DNA of 64,000 bases, from positions 434,001-498,000 of the forward strand of contig NZ_FQWB01000001.1 in NCBI RefSeq assembly GCF_900129545.1. Reading direction: 5' to 3'. How positions within the stretch are numbered: position 1 is the stretch's first letter; each line of letters starts with the position of its first letter. The stretch comes from Flavobacterium fluvii (GTDB lineage Bacteria > Bacteroidota > Bacteroidia > Flavobacteriales > Flavobacteriaceae). Below, piece by piece: positions 25,469-34,349 of this stretch. Position numbers and translations under genes: made by a program. Below the pieces are notes generated by a model that saw nothing but the letters and a program-made list of their open reading frames with translations, did not search any database and was not told the origin of the DNA.

Positions 25469-26500
25469 TTATTTTTCGTTAAATAAATTCAGCTTTTCGA
25501 CCCATTTTGTCTTTCTTTCCAACAGGAAAACATCCAACAACAACAAGGCAAAAGCAAAACCCAAGAACCACTGAAATTGCGACTGGAAATCAGCCATTTG
25601 TGTCGATTCGAATTCGGTTTTTTGAATATTGTCCAGCGCATTTTTCACGTAATCAAGAACTGCTTTGGTATTGTTTCCATCGACATATCCGCCCTTTGTG
25701 GCTTTGGCAATGGAGGTTAAACCCTCTTTATTTAATTTTGTAATCACCACTTCATTGTTGGCGTCTCTTTTAAAACTTTCGACAACTCCATTTCTTCTCA
25801 ATGGAATGGCTCCCCCTTTTTCGGTTCCAACACCAATGGTAATGATTTTCATTCCCATTTTATTCGCTTCTTCAGCCGCCGATTCTGCTCCTTCCGAATG
25901 ATCTTCGCCATCGGAAATCATGATCAATAATTTGCTGGTTTTGCTTTTTTCGTCGAAATACGTCGCCGACAATTTTATGGCTTCGTCCAACGAAGTTCCT
26001 TGTGAAGAAACCATGTCGGTATTCGCGCTTTGCAAAAACATTTTTGCCACGCTGTAATCGGTCGTGATGGGCAATACTGGAAATGCACTTCCGGCATAAG
26101 CCACGATTCCTATCCTGTCGTTTCCCAATTGATTGATGATTTGCGAAACGATTTGCTTGCTTTTTTCCAATCGGCTTGGCGCCACGTCTTCGGCCAACAT
26201 ACTTTTGGAAACATCCATTGCAAAAACGATGTCGATTCCTTCTCGCTTCACGGTTTCCATTTTGGTTCCGATCTTTGGATTTACCAATCCTAAAATGATT
26301 CCAACCAATGCCAAAAGCAGTACAACCAACTTTAAAATCGGTTTGAAAATAGATTTTTCGGGACTTAATTTTTTAACCAAATCCAAGTCACCAAATTCAC
26401 GCTGTTTTTTTCTTTTCCAATATTGATTGTACAGAAAAAGTAGCACCAAAATAGGCACTAAAAAAAGAAGATATAAATATTTTGATTCGTCTAATTCCAT
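25469..26500 (-). CDS. batB: BatB: von Willebrand factor A membrane protein
   Basis: Paralogue of BatA; vWA domain in the periplasm or cytoplasm anchored by helices at both ends. 343 residues: N-terminal helices near 8-27 and 58-76, vWA domain about 88-285 with the MIDAS motif DVSKS (VFAMDVSKSMLAEDVAPSR) and the later GDDHSEG-like loop ISDGEDHSEG, C-terminal helix near 312-330. It lies 62 bp downstream of batA; the gap holds a dispersed repeat arm. Confidence 0.93.
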   Translation of the reverse strand: MELDESKYLYLLFLVPILVLLFLYNQYWKRKKQREFGDLDLVKKLSPEKSIFKPILKLVVLLLALVGIILGLVNPKIGTKMETVKREGIDIVFAMDVSKSMLAEDVAPSRLEKSKQIVSQIINQLGNDRIGIVAYAGSAFPVLPITTDYSVAKMFLQSANTDMVSSQGTSLDEAIKLSATYFDEKSKTSKLLIMISDGEDHSEGAESAAEEANKMGMKIITIGVGTEKGGAIPLRRNGVVESFKRDANNEVVITKLNKEGLTSIAKATKGGYVDGNNTKAVLDYVKNALDNIQKTEFESTQMADFQSQFQWFLGFAFALLLLDVFLLERKTKWVEKLNLFNEK

Positions 26501-26506
26501 AATTTT

Positions 26507-26540
26507 TTAACCACAAAGGCACTAAGTTTTCACCAAGTTT
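26507..26540. repeat. Solitary CACAAAG-type repeat arm between batA and batB
   Basis: TTAACCACAAAGGCACTAAG at 26507-26526 matches the outer consensus of the arms at 22466-22940 (TTAACCACAAAGG). Only one arm is seen. Confidence 0.5.
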
Positions 26541-26562
26541 ACCAAGTATTTTTATTTTGCTT

Positions 26563-27564
26563 TTATATAAAACTTCTATAAATCGTGTTTCGTAATCCAA
26601 CTTCCAACAAAATCAGGAATCCTGCAATCCATACAAAAGGCCTGTATTTTTCGTCGTAATCATAGAATTTCAATTCTTCGATTTCGGTGGTTTCCAGTTT
26701 GTTGATGGAGGCATAAATCTCGGCCAATTTGCTGTTGCTGGTTGCCCTGAAATATTTTCCGTCCGTTTTTCTGGCTATATTTCTCAACAATTGTTCGTCA
26801 ATTTCCACTTTCATCATTTGGAATAAAATTTGTCCGCTTGGCGAAAGAGCATAAGGTGATTCTGCCATTCCGTTTGTTCCCAGTCCAATCGTATATACTT
26901 TTATTCCGTATTGCTTGGCAATGTCGGCAGCAGTTTCTGGCTCTATAAAACCCGCATTATTCACCCCATCCGTCAAAAGAATTACCACTTTACTTTTGGC
27001 CTTACTGTCTTTTAATCGATTTACGGCTGTCGCCAATCCCATTCCAATTCCTGTTCCGTCTTGTAAAACATTGTCGTATTTTATGCTTTTTATGGCTTCA
27101 AGAACAACGGCTTTGTCACTGGTTACAGGAGTTTTTGTATAGGCTTCGGATGCATAAACCACAAGTCCAATTCTGTCGTTTGGTCTTTCTTCAACGAAAT
27201 CTGCAGCCACATCTTTAAGAGCTTCCATTCGGTTTGGTCTCAAATCCTTGGCAAGCATACTTCCAGAAACGTCCATTGCCATAACAATATCCACTCCTCT
27301 GGTAGTCTTGGTTTGATTACTGATATCAACCGTTCTAGGTCTTGCCATTGCAATAATCAAAGAACTTAACGCCAATAATCGCAACACGTTCAAAACTGGT
27401 TTTAATCTTGCTGCCAACCCATTCGAACCCTTGAATCCTTGTGTCGAACTCATTTTTAATGTTGCCGATTGCTCGTTTCTTTTCCAATACAACCATGCTC
27501 CCGCCATTGGAATCAAAAGAAACAACCAAAAAAACTCTGGGTTTAAAAAAGATAATTTTCCCAT
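26563..27564 (-). CDS. batA: BatA: von Willebrand factor A membrane protein
   Basis: vWA-domain protein of the aerotolerance operon. 333 residues: N-terminal helix FWLFLLIPMAGAWLYW (about 10-26), second helix near 60-75, vWA domain about 90-285 with MIDAS DVSGS (VMAMDVSGSMLAKDLRPNR) and ILLTDGVNNAG, C-terminal helix before the end. Its first base is the last base of the upstream 551-residue protein gene's stop, indicating tight translational coupling. Confidence 0.93.
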   Translation of the reverse strand: MGKLSFLNPEFFWLFLLIPMAGAWLYWKRNEQSATLKMSSTQGFKGSNGLAARLKPVLNVLRLLALSSLIIAMARPRTVDISNQTKTTRGVDIVMAMDVSGSMLAKDLRPNRMEALKDVAADFVEERPNDRIGLVVYASEAYTKTPVTSDKAVVLEAIKSIKYDNVLQDGTGIGMGLATAVNRLKDSKAKSKVVILLTDGVNNAGFIEPETAADIAKQYGIKVYTIGLGTNGMAESPYALSPSGQILFQMMKVEIDEQLLRNIARKTDGKYFRATSNSKLAEIYASINKLETTEIEELKFYDYDEKYRPFVWIAGFLILLEVGLRNTIYRSFI

Positions 27565-29219
27565 TATTGTTGTGCGTTTTGAAGTTCAACGGAGCTTAAT
27601 ATTTTATCTGAAATTTCGTTGGCATATTTATCGCCTTCTTCGTGAACGATGATAATTTGCTGTAATCCACCATCTTGACTAAAAATCAATGTTTCATAGT
27701 AAAATTTGGCACTGCTTTGACTCTCGCCATCAATTTTCGAAAACGTTCCATATCCTTTGATTCCTTTAACCCCTCCTTCATTAGTCTCGAAATCTTCTTG
27801 CTTGACAATCATGTTTTGCGCACCTTGGGCTTCGAGCGATTGCAAAGCGCCATCCAATGATTTTGCCAAATCAATTTTTGTTTCTTTTGCCTGTCCGTCA
27901 GCGCTCGGTTCTTGCTTGTATTGCAAGGTTGAAACCATAATGTAGAAATTATCGTTAAAACTTCCATAAGCAAAAGATTGCATGTCCTTGATCAATGCCG
28001 TTCCGTTTTTGGGAAGTATCTTCTTTAAATCGGTTCTTACCAGAACTTTCGGCGTATTGATTCTTACAATAGGACTTCCGTATTCGCTTGTTATCCATTC
28101 GCCTTCCAACAATTCTTTGGATGAATTCCCAAAGACATTATCAACAACATAATCAAAACCCTTGGTGACAACAAAAAATGCGGTTACCGTGAAAACCAAC
28201 AGCAATACCGAAACCACCGCAGTGACAATACGTTTTTTTCTTTGTTTTTCTAATTCTCTTTTCAGTCGTTCCTGGCGTTGCATTTCGTTGAGCAACATTT
28301 CGTCTTGTGTTTCAACAATTACCGGAATGGCTTTATCCAAAGTGACTATGGCTCTTTCTATTTTCTTGCGGTCTTCGGTAATTTCAAAATCCATTGGTTT
28401 TGATTTGGCAAATTTTACTAAATCGGCTTGTTTCAAAACACTCAACAAATTATCAAAAGTGTCCTTTGAAAGCTTCATTTTCTTTTTGAGAGAAGCACCT
28501 TTAAGCCCTTCAATCAATTCTGTAGTCGTGCTTTCCATTGCAGGAATTTCAATGGCTTCCTCGATGTAATTTCGAACAATATCCGTCAATTCACTGTAAT
28601 ATTCTTTGACTTCACCATGTTGCCAAAGTTCTTTCTTTTCGAGATTATTCAGCAAATTGGTCGCTTTCTCTATCGGTGTTTTATAAACTTCTTCTTCTAT
28701 TTTAACGCTTTGACGTTTTTTGTAATACCAATATGCCAATGCTCCAATACAGGCAAGCAACACTAAAGCCAAAAGATATTTCCACCAATCGCCGATAGTA
28801 TCTTCAACGGCAACAATATTCTTGATGTCGTACATCTTTTGCTTCAAAGTATCCACTGGCACATCGGCAACCTCAACTTTTATTGAATCCGACAAATAGG
28901 CTTTTTTATCAATCAAAATCTTTACGCTCGGAATGGTGTATCTCCCGGAATCGAATTGGGTCAGACCGTATTTTTTTATTAATTCGTAACGGTCATTTTT
29001 TCGAATGGTGTCTATGGGATACGACTGGATTACTTCAAGGGCACCAAAGTTTTTCAGATTCGGGAAAACCACTTTAGCAGAAGTGTCCACCGAAGTTTTA
29101 AACGTTAGTTTGAACTCGGCTCCAATCTTGTTTTTAGTAGTATCAATACTGGTTAACACTTGTTTTTGTTGAGCAAAAACAGTGGCGGTAAACAAAAAGT
29201 ATAGTATTAATTTTCTCAT
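27564..29219 (-). CDS. Bat-operon membrane protein, BatD-like N-terminus
   Basis: 551 residues; in related operons the gene between DUF58 and batA codes for a DUF4381- or BatD-like protein. Signal peptide (ending TATVFAQ), a beta-rich domain about 20-135, a membrane helix near 150-172 (WWKYLLALVLLACIGALAYWYY), a cytoplasmic helical region, a second helix near 338-358 (IVTAVVSVLLLVFTVTAFFVV), and a C-terminal domain about 370-551 I do not recognise. The second helix plus extra C-terminal domain makes it longer than a plain DUF4381 protein. Role in the complex is unknown. Confidence 0.85.
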   Translation of the reverse strand: MRKLILYFLFTATVFAQQKQVLTSIDTTKNKIGAEFKLTFKTSVDTSAKVVFPNLKNFGALEVIQSYPIDTIRKNDRYELIKKYGLTQFDSGRYTIPSVKILIDKKAYLSDSIKVEVADVPVDTLKQKMYDIKNIVAVEDTIGDWWKYLLALVLLACIGALAYWYYKKRQSVKIEEEVYKTPIEKATNLLNNLEKKELWQHGEVKEYYSELTDIVRNYIEEAIEIPAMESTTTELIEGLKGASLKKKMKLSKDTFDNLLSVLKQADLVKFAKSKPMDFEITEDRKKIERAIVTLDKAIPVIVETQDEMLLNEMQRQERLKRELEKQRKKRIVTAVVSVLLLVFTVTAFFVVTKGFDYVVDNVFGNSSKELLEGEWITSEYGSPIVRINTPKVLVRTDLKKILPKNGTALIKDMQSFAYGSFNDNFYIMVSTLQYKQEPSADGQAKETKIDLAKSLDGALQSLEAQGAQNMIVKQEDFETNEGGVKGIKGYGTFSKIDGESQSSAKFYYETLIFSQDGGLQQIIIVHEEGDKYANEISDKILSSVELQNAQQ

Positions 29220-29264
29220 TCTTTAATTTGGGGAACAATTGATTTGTGATTCAATCTAAAATCT

Positions 29265-30128
29265 TTATCTCGATTTAAAATAGCCTAATAATTTGGTTAC
29301 ATAACTTTCGTCAACTCTAGTATTTACAACACCTGCACCCGATTTGCTAAAAGTTTCCTTGAAATATTTCAGCTTCTCTTGATAGTATCTCTCGTAATTG
29401 ATTCGTACCGATTTTGAACCCGTGTTTATCAATTGTGTTTCGCCAGTTTCGGCATCCAGCATGGAAACCATTCCTAGATTCGGCATTTTTTCTTCGCGAA
29501 TGTCATACACTCGAATGCCCGTAATATCGTGTTTTTTGGAGGCTATTTTCAAAGTATGTTCGTAATCTTCGGAAATAAAATCAGAAATCACGAACACGAT
29601 GGCTTTCTTTTTTTGAGTGCTTGACAAGAATTTCAAGGCCTGGGCGATATCCGTTTTATGGCTTTTAGGTTGAAATTCTATCAATTCGCGAATAATTCTT
29701 AAAACGTGTGAACGTCCTTTTTTCGGTGGAATGTACAATTCGATTTGGTCAGAAAACAAAATCAAGCCAATCTTGTCATTGTTGTTTGTGGCCGAAAATG
29801 CCATAGTTGCCGCAATTTCGGTAACGATGTCTTTCTTGAATTGATTTTTGGAACCAAAACTTTCCGAACCCGAAATATCCACCATCAGCATCATCGTCAA
29901 TTCGCGTTCTTCCTCGAAAACCTTTACGTGTGCTTCATTATAACGAGCCGTCACGTTCCAATCAATAGCACGAATATCATCGCCATATTGGTACGGACGC
30001 ACCTCGCTAAAAGTCATTCCACGACCTTTGAACGATGTATGGTATTCTCCCGAAAAGATATGATCACTCAGTCTTCGGGTTTTGATTTCTATTTTTCGTA
30101 CTTTTTTTAAGAGGTCTTTTGTTTCCAT
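29265..30128 (-). CDS. DUF58 domain protein
   Basis: Cytoplasmic partner of MoxR ATPases in bat and similar operons. 287 residues: basic N-terminus, the DUF58 signature YQYGDDIRAIDWNVTARYNEAHVKVFEEERE at about 47-77, followed by a vWA-like part with MIDAS-type DISGSES (LMVDISGSESFGSK). It lies between moxR and the 551-residue gene, same strand, and is normal in length for this operon. Confidence 0.93.
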   Translation of the reverse strand: METKDLLKKVRKIEIKTRRLSDHIFSGEYHTSFKGRGMTFSEVRPYQYGDDIRAIDWNVTARYNEAHVKVFEEERELTMMLMVDISGSESFGSKNQFKKDIVTEIAATMAFSATNNNDKIGLILFSDQIELYIPPKKGRSHVLRIIRELIEFQPKSHKTDIAQALKFLSSTQKKKAIVFVISDFISEDYEHTLKIASKKHDITGIRVYDIREEKMPNLGMVSMLDAETGETQLINTGSKSVRINYERYYQEKLKYFKETFSKSGAGVVNTRVDESYVTKLLGYFKSR

Positions 30129-30211
30129 TGCTTCAGATTGCAGATTTTAGATTTCAGATTTCAGATTATTGCAATTTACTGCCTACTGAAATCTGCCAAC
30201 TGTTAACTGAT

Positions 30212-31216
30212 TTAAGGTACTTCAATCTCGTTTACGATTTTGTTGATGATGTCAACAGAAGTGATGTTTTCCGCTTCGGCTTCATAAGTAATTCCAATTC
30301 TGTGACGCAACACATCGTGAACCACGGCGCGAACGTCTTCTGGAATTACATATCCACGACGTTTGATAAAAGCATAACATTTGGCCGCATTCGCCAAATT
30401 GATGCTTCCACGTGGAGAAGATCCAAAACTGATTAATGGTTTCAAATCAGCCAATTTGTATTTCTCGGGATAACGAGTGGCGAAGATGATGTCAAGAATA
30501 TATTTTTCGATTTTTTCATCCATATAAACTTCGCGAACGGCTTCCTGCGCACGCAAAATTTGTTCGATGGAAACTACTGCATTTACTTTTTCGTAATTTC
30601 CTTTCAGGTTTTGACGAACAACCAATCTCTCGTCTTCCATTTTTGGATAATCGATAACCGTTTTCAACATAAAACGATCGACTTGTGCTTCCGGCAAAGG
30701 ATAAGTTCCTTCCTGCTCAATTGGATTTTGGGTAGCCAAAACCAAGAATGGTTTGTCAAGTTTGAAAGTGGTGTCACCAATGGTAACTTGTTTTTCCTGC
30801 ATCGCTTCCAACAATGCCGATTGCACTTTGGCCGGTGCACGGTTAATCTCGTCGGCAAGAACGAAATTGGCGAAAATAGGTCCTTTTTTTATGGAAAATT
30901 CATTGGCTTTAATATTGTAAATCATCGTTCCCACAACATCCGCAGGCAATAAATCGGGAGTAAACTGGATTCGGCTAAACGACCCTTGAACAGCTTGTGA
31001 CAAAGTATTAATGGCCAATGTTTTTGCCAATCCGGGAACTCCTTCCAGCAATATGTGTCCTTGTCCCAAAAGTCCGATTAACAATCGCTCGATCATGTGT
31101 TTTTGACCCACGATTACTTTATTCATCTCCATGGTAAGCAAATCGATAAAAGCACTTTCTCTTTCTATTTTTTCATTGATTGCCCTAATGTCCAAAGTCG
31201 TTGTATTTTCTTCCAT
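30212..31216 (-). CDS. MoxR-family AAA ATPase
   Basis: AAA+ chaperone thought to activate or assemble its vWA partner proteins. 334 residues. Walker A GVPGLAKT near residue 60, Walker B LADEINRAPAKVQSALLEAMQEKQ, sensor 1 ATQNPIEQEGTYPLPEAQVDRFM, and the C-terminal lid SFGSSPRGSINLANAAKCYAF. First gene of the bat operon; the 82-bp gap to DUF58 contains a CAGATT-type repeat and no gene. Confidence 0.96.
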   Translation of the reverse strand: MEENTTTLDIRAINEKIERESAFIDLLTMEMNKVIVGQKHMIERLLIGLLGQGHILLEGVPGLAKTLAINTLSQAVQGSFSRIQFTPDLLPADVVGTMIYNIKANEFSIKKGPIFANFVLADEINRAPAKVQSALLEAMQEKQVTIGDTTFKLDKPFLVLATQNPIEQEGTYPLPEAQVDRFMLKTVIDYPKMEDERLVVRQNLKGNYEKVNAVVSIEQILRAQEAVREVYMDEKIEKYILDIIFATRYPEKYKLADLKPLISFGSSPRGSINLANAAKCYAFIKRRGYVIPEDVRAVVHDVLRHRIGITYEAEAENITSVDIINKIVNEIEVP

Positions 31217-31543
31217 TTCCTTATTTTGATTACTGTAAATTGTGTAACTTGTTTTTGATGGTGCAAATTGAATTTTTTTTTAGAAGTAGGATGTTAAAAA
31301 ATGGTTAAAACTTCTCACAACTCCCCAATTTTAAGGATGTTTTGTGATTGTATTTCCATAAATTTAAAGTTTCAAAAAAATAAGGGTCGAAATGGAAGAT
31401 TCTTGAAAATTAATTAATGGAAACACCCTTGTAAACAAAACCGATTTACCTAAATTTATTACTGGTCCAATGAATTTGGATTTGGAACAAAAATCTAGAT
31501 AAATTAAGTGCACTTTAACCTTTTTTCAAATAAAAAACAACCC
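31217..31543. other. Intergenic region between moxR and the SDR gene
   Basis: Divergent 327-bp gap, AT-rich. It must carry promoters for both sides, but I see no perfect TAnnTTTG on either strand, and no hairpin or short gene that I can support. Confidence 0.5.
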
Positions 31544-32305
31544 ATGAATAAAACAGCTTTGGTGACTGGAGCCACCAGCGGAATTGGTAGGGCAACGGCT
31601 CGAATATTGGCAAAAAACAACTACAAAATTATTCTCTGCGGCAGACGGGAAGATCGATTGGCATCGCTCGAAAAAGAACTTTCAGAATATACTGAAATCC
31701 ATACTTTGGCTTTTGACGTAAGGGATAAAAAGGCGGTTTTTGAAAAAATAAATGCTTTGCCTGCCTCCTTTTCGAACATTGATCTTTTGATAAACAATGC
31801 CGGAAATGCCCATGGTCTAGACCCAATCCAAAATGGAAATATCGACGATTGGGACGCCATGATTGACATCAACGTAAAAGGTCTTTTGTATGTTTCGAAA
31901 GCCGTCATTCCGCAAATGATGGAACGAAAATCGGGTCACATCATCAACATTGGTTCCACTGCCGGAAAAGAAGTGTATCCGAACGGCAATGTGTATTGCG
32001 CGACAAAACATGCCGTGGATGCCTTGAACAAAAGCATGAAAATGGACTTAAATCCATACGGAATAAGGGTTGGCGCCATCCATCCCGGATTGGTACAAAC
32101 CGAGTTTAGCGAAGTTCGTTTCAAAGGCGACAAAGACAAAGCGGCCAATGTTTACAAAGGCTTCAAACCCTTGCAACCGGAAGACATTGCCGACATCATC
32201 CATTTTGTGGTTTCCAGACCCTATCATGTAAACATTTCCGATTTGGTCGTAATGGCCTCCGCACAGGCTTCTGCCACTATTGTCAATCGTTCTTCCGATA
32301 TTTAA
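31544..32305 (+). CDS. Short-chain dehydrogenase/reductase (YdfG-like)
   Basis: Classical SDR, NAD(P)-dependent. 253 residues from ATG 31544. Cofactor motif TGATSGIGRA at 8-17, NNAGNAHGL, catalytic Ser in NIGSTAGKEVYPNGNVY, and Tyr-Lys as YCATKH (Y-x-x-x-K). It resembles the YdfG type that oxidises L-allo-threonine and 3-hydroxy acids, but the substrate is uncertain. The open frame begins 36 bp earlier at a GTG, which I rejected as MNKTALVTGATSG is the family start. Stands alone with its own terminator. Confidence 0.92.
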   Translation: MNKTALVTGATSGIGRATARILAKNNYKIILCGRREDRLASLEKELSEYTEIHTLAFDVRDKKAVFEKINALPASFSNIDLLINNAGNAHGLDPIQNGNIDDWDAMIDINVKGLLYVSKAVIPQMMERKSGHIINIGSTAGKEVYPNGNVYCATKHAVDALNKSMKMDLNPYGIRVGAIHPGLVQTEFSEVRFKGDKDKAANVYKGFKPLQPEDIADIIHFVVSRPYHVNISDLVVMASAQASATIVNRSSDI

Positions 32306-32328
32306 TTTTCATGCTCTCCAAAAAGAGG

Positions 32329-32367
32329 AAGCCGTCACAAATTATGTTTTGAGACGGCTTTTTTTTG
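32329..32367 (+). terminator. Terminator after the SDR gene
   Basis: AAGCCGTC pairs with GACGGCTT, then eight T. Confidence 0.8.
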
Positions 32368-32385
32368 ATAATTTAGTTCTTTTTT

Positions 32386-33225
32386 CTACATAGAAATACT
32401 GCCCGTATCGGTAACTTCCCCGTTGACGACAACTACACCCGTAATCATTTTTATCAACAATCCAGATGTAGGATCTGGACTTAAAGTTACGGTATAAGTT
32501 CCTGGTGGAACACCATTTAACTGGAATACGCCGGCATCATTTGTGTAGGTTGAAACAGTTTCGGTTCCCACCTCAACTGTTGCCAATACTTTTTTTGCAT
32601 CCATTATATTGGTTATAGTTCCCCTAATCGCTCCTGAATTTGCAACTGTTGTAACCCGAAGTACTGGATGCAAGTTATAGTTGCCCGAATTTCCGGCTTT
32701 AACAACAGACTGATCCACATCAAAATCCAACAAGAAATCATACGATATTCCTCCAAGCAAGGTTTGATCAACTTTTACTTTTAAACCTGATTGCTGTGCA
32801 CTTGGTGTATTCAAAGGAATAGTTGTAGACTCATCATCATTAAGAACTATCGTATTGTTGTCACCAAGAATTAATCTCACTTGTCCCAAATAAATTGAAG
32901 GAATTATTGTGTCTGCCAACATAACCGTAACTCCACCTGTTAAATCCAACAAATTATATACCATGCCTCCTGCGGGTGTGTTACCAATGCTTATCCATCC
33001 TTCATCGCCAGAATCAGTATTTCCCTTTATCATGATGTCCCTTACATCTATGTTTACTTCTTTATAATCCCCTGGGGCATCGGAGAGTCTTATTTTAATT
33101 GCTGAAGTTTCTGAAGGAACACTATCTGGCGGAGAATAATCATTGTTAATGTCGCATCTTGCAAAAAACAAACCTACAAATGTTGATGCAAGAAAACTTA
33201 ACGCGTAAAATTTAATATTTTTCAT
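32386..33225 (-). CDS. DUF4382 surface/periplasmic protein, copy 1
   Basis: 279 residues. N-terminal signal-like segment (MKNIKFYALSFLASTFVGLFFARC) with a Cys in a weak lipobox (FARC). DUF4382 domain about 40-190 (IKIRLSDAPGDYKEVNIDVRDIMI), then a carboxypeptidase-regulatory-like beta sandwich about 200-270 (GAIRGTITNIMDAKKVLATVEVG, PPGTYTVTLSPDP). Function unknown; such proteins are exported. It is a tandem paralogue of the next gene with a terminator between, so each has its own transcript. Confidence 0.88.
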   Translation of the reverse strand: MKNIKFYALSFLASTFVGLFFARCDINNDYSPPDSVPSETSAIKIRLSDAPGDYKEVNIDVRDIMIKGNTDSGDEGWISIGNTPAGGMVYNLLDLTGGVTVMLADTIIPSIYLGQVRLILGDNNTIVLNDDESTTIPLNTPSAQQSGLKVKVDQTLLGGISYDFLLDFDVDQSVVKAGNSGNYNLHPVLRVTTVANSGAIRGTITNIMDAKKVLATVEVGTETVSTYTNDAGVFQLNGVPPGTYTVTLSPDPTSGLLIKMITGVVVVNGEVTDTGSISM

Positions 33226-33333
33226 GGCTTGAATAATTTTAAATTAATACTTTAACAGCATAAAGTTAATAAATTAACATATTGACAATCTGTACTTTAA
33301 TACATTTTTAACACCTATTTATAGTGTTAAATA

Positions 33334-33367
33334 AAAAAACCTCGGGGCAAAGCCACCGAGGTTTTTT
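33334..33367 (-). terminator. Terminator after DUF4382 copy 2
   Basis: AAAAAACCTCGG pairs with CCGAGGTTTTTT across a 9-nt loop; ends the upstream minus-strand gene. Confidence 0.8.
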
Positions 33368-33437
33368 GGGAACTATTTTCTGTTTTCGAAGCAGTGCTTC
33401 GGGGAGTTATACACCAAGTGATTAAAACCCTTTCTTA

Positions 33438-34256
33438 CTACAAAGAAACACTGGCTAAAGTCGTAATTTCTCCATTTACAACAACTACGCCCGGAATCGT
33501 TTTTACCAACAATCCTGAAGTAGGGTCTGGAGTTAATGTAACCGTATAAGTTCCTGCAGGAACTCCATTTAACTCAAATACACCTTCTGCATTTGCAAAT
33601 GCCGAAATCGTTTCGGTTCCTATTACAACTGATGCCTCTACTTGTTTTGCTACGGTTATATTGGTAACGGAACCTTTTATGATACCGGATGTTACCTTCG
33701 TTGACACTTTGACAACCGGATGTAAATTATAATTTCCGGAACTTCCCGCTTGCACGACAATAGAACGTGCCACATTAAAATCAAGCATAAAATCATAAGT
33801 GACACCTGCCATCAATGTTTGATTAACGTTTAATTTCAAACCTGACTGTTGGGCACTTGGAGTTTTCAAAGGGAGCAATGTCCCGTCTTTAAGGACTACC
33901 GTATTTTTGTCGCCAAGCAGCAATCTAATTTGTCCTAAATATCCTGAAGGAACCACTTCGTCTGCCAATAAAGCACTGACTCCTCCTGTCAATGTCAGCA
34001 AATCATAAATTTTGCCTTCGGGTGGAAGATTGCCAATACTTACCCATCCTTGATCATCTGGAGTTGAGTTGTCTTTGATCAAAATGTCTCTCACGTCTAT
34101 ATTTACTTCTTTATAGTCGCCGGGAGCATCCGTCAATCTAACGGTCATTGCTGAAGTTTGTGGAGAATCACTACCTTCATTGTTACAGGCTGTAAAAAAC
34201 AGACTTACGAATGTAATTACAAAAAAACTTAACACATAAACTTTAATAATTTTCAT
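33438..34256 (-). CDS. DUF4382 lipoprotein, copy 2
   Basis: 272 residues from ATG 34256. Good lipobox: MKIIKVYVLSFFVITFVSLFFTAC with Cys24, so a lipoprotein. DUF4382 domain with TVRLTDAPGDYKEVNIDVRDILI, then the same C-terminal sandwich (GVPAGTYTVTLTPDPTSGLLVK). Copy 1 shares the same blocks in the same order; identity looks well above half over the mature part. The open frame extends 93 bp upstream but that part reads as leader DNA. Function unknown. Confidence 0.88.
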   Translation of the reverse strand: MKIIKVYVLSFFVITFVSLFFTACNNEGSDSPQTSAMTVRLTDAPGDYKEVNIDVRDILIKDNSTPDDQGWVSIGNLPPEGKIYDLLTLTGGVSALLADEVVPSGYLGQIRLLLGDKNTVVLKDGTLLPLKTPSAQQSGLKLNVNQTLMAGVTYDFMLDFNVARSIVVQAGSSGNYNLHPVVKVSTKVTSGIIKGSVTNITVAKQVEASVVIGTETISAFANAEGVFELNGVPAGTYTVTLTPDPTSGLLVKTIPGVVVVNGEITTLASVSL

Positions 34257-34349
34257 AGTTTTGGGGGAATTAAAAATTAATACTATAAAGAAAACGTGTA
34301 AAAAAATAAAATAGTATCTTGTCCAAACATCTACATTGCTATTTAACAA

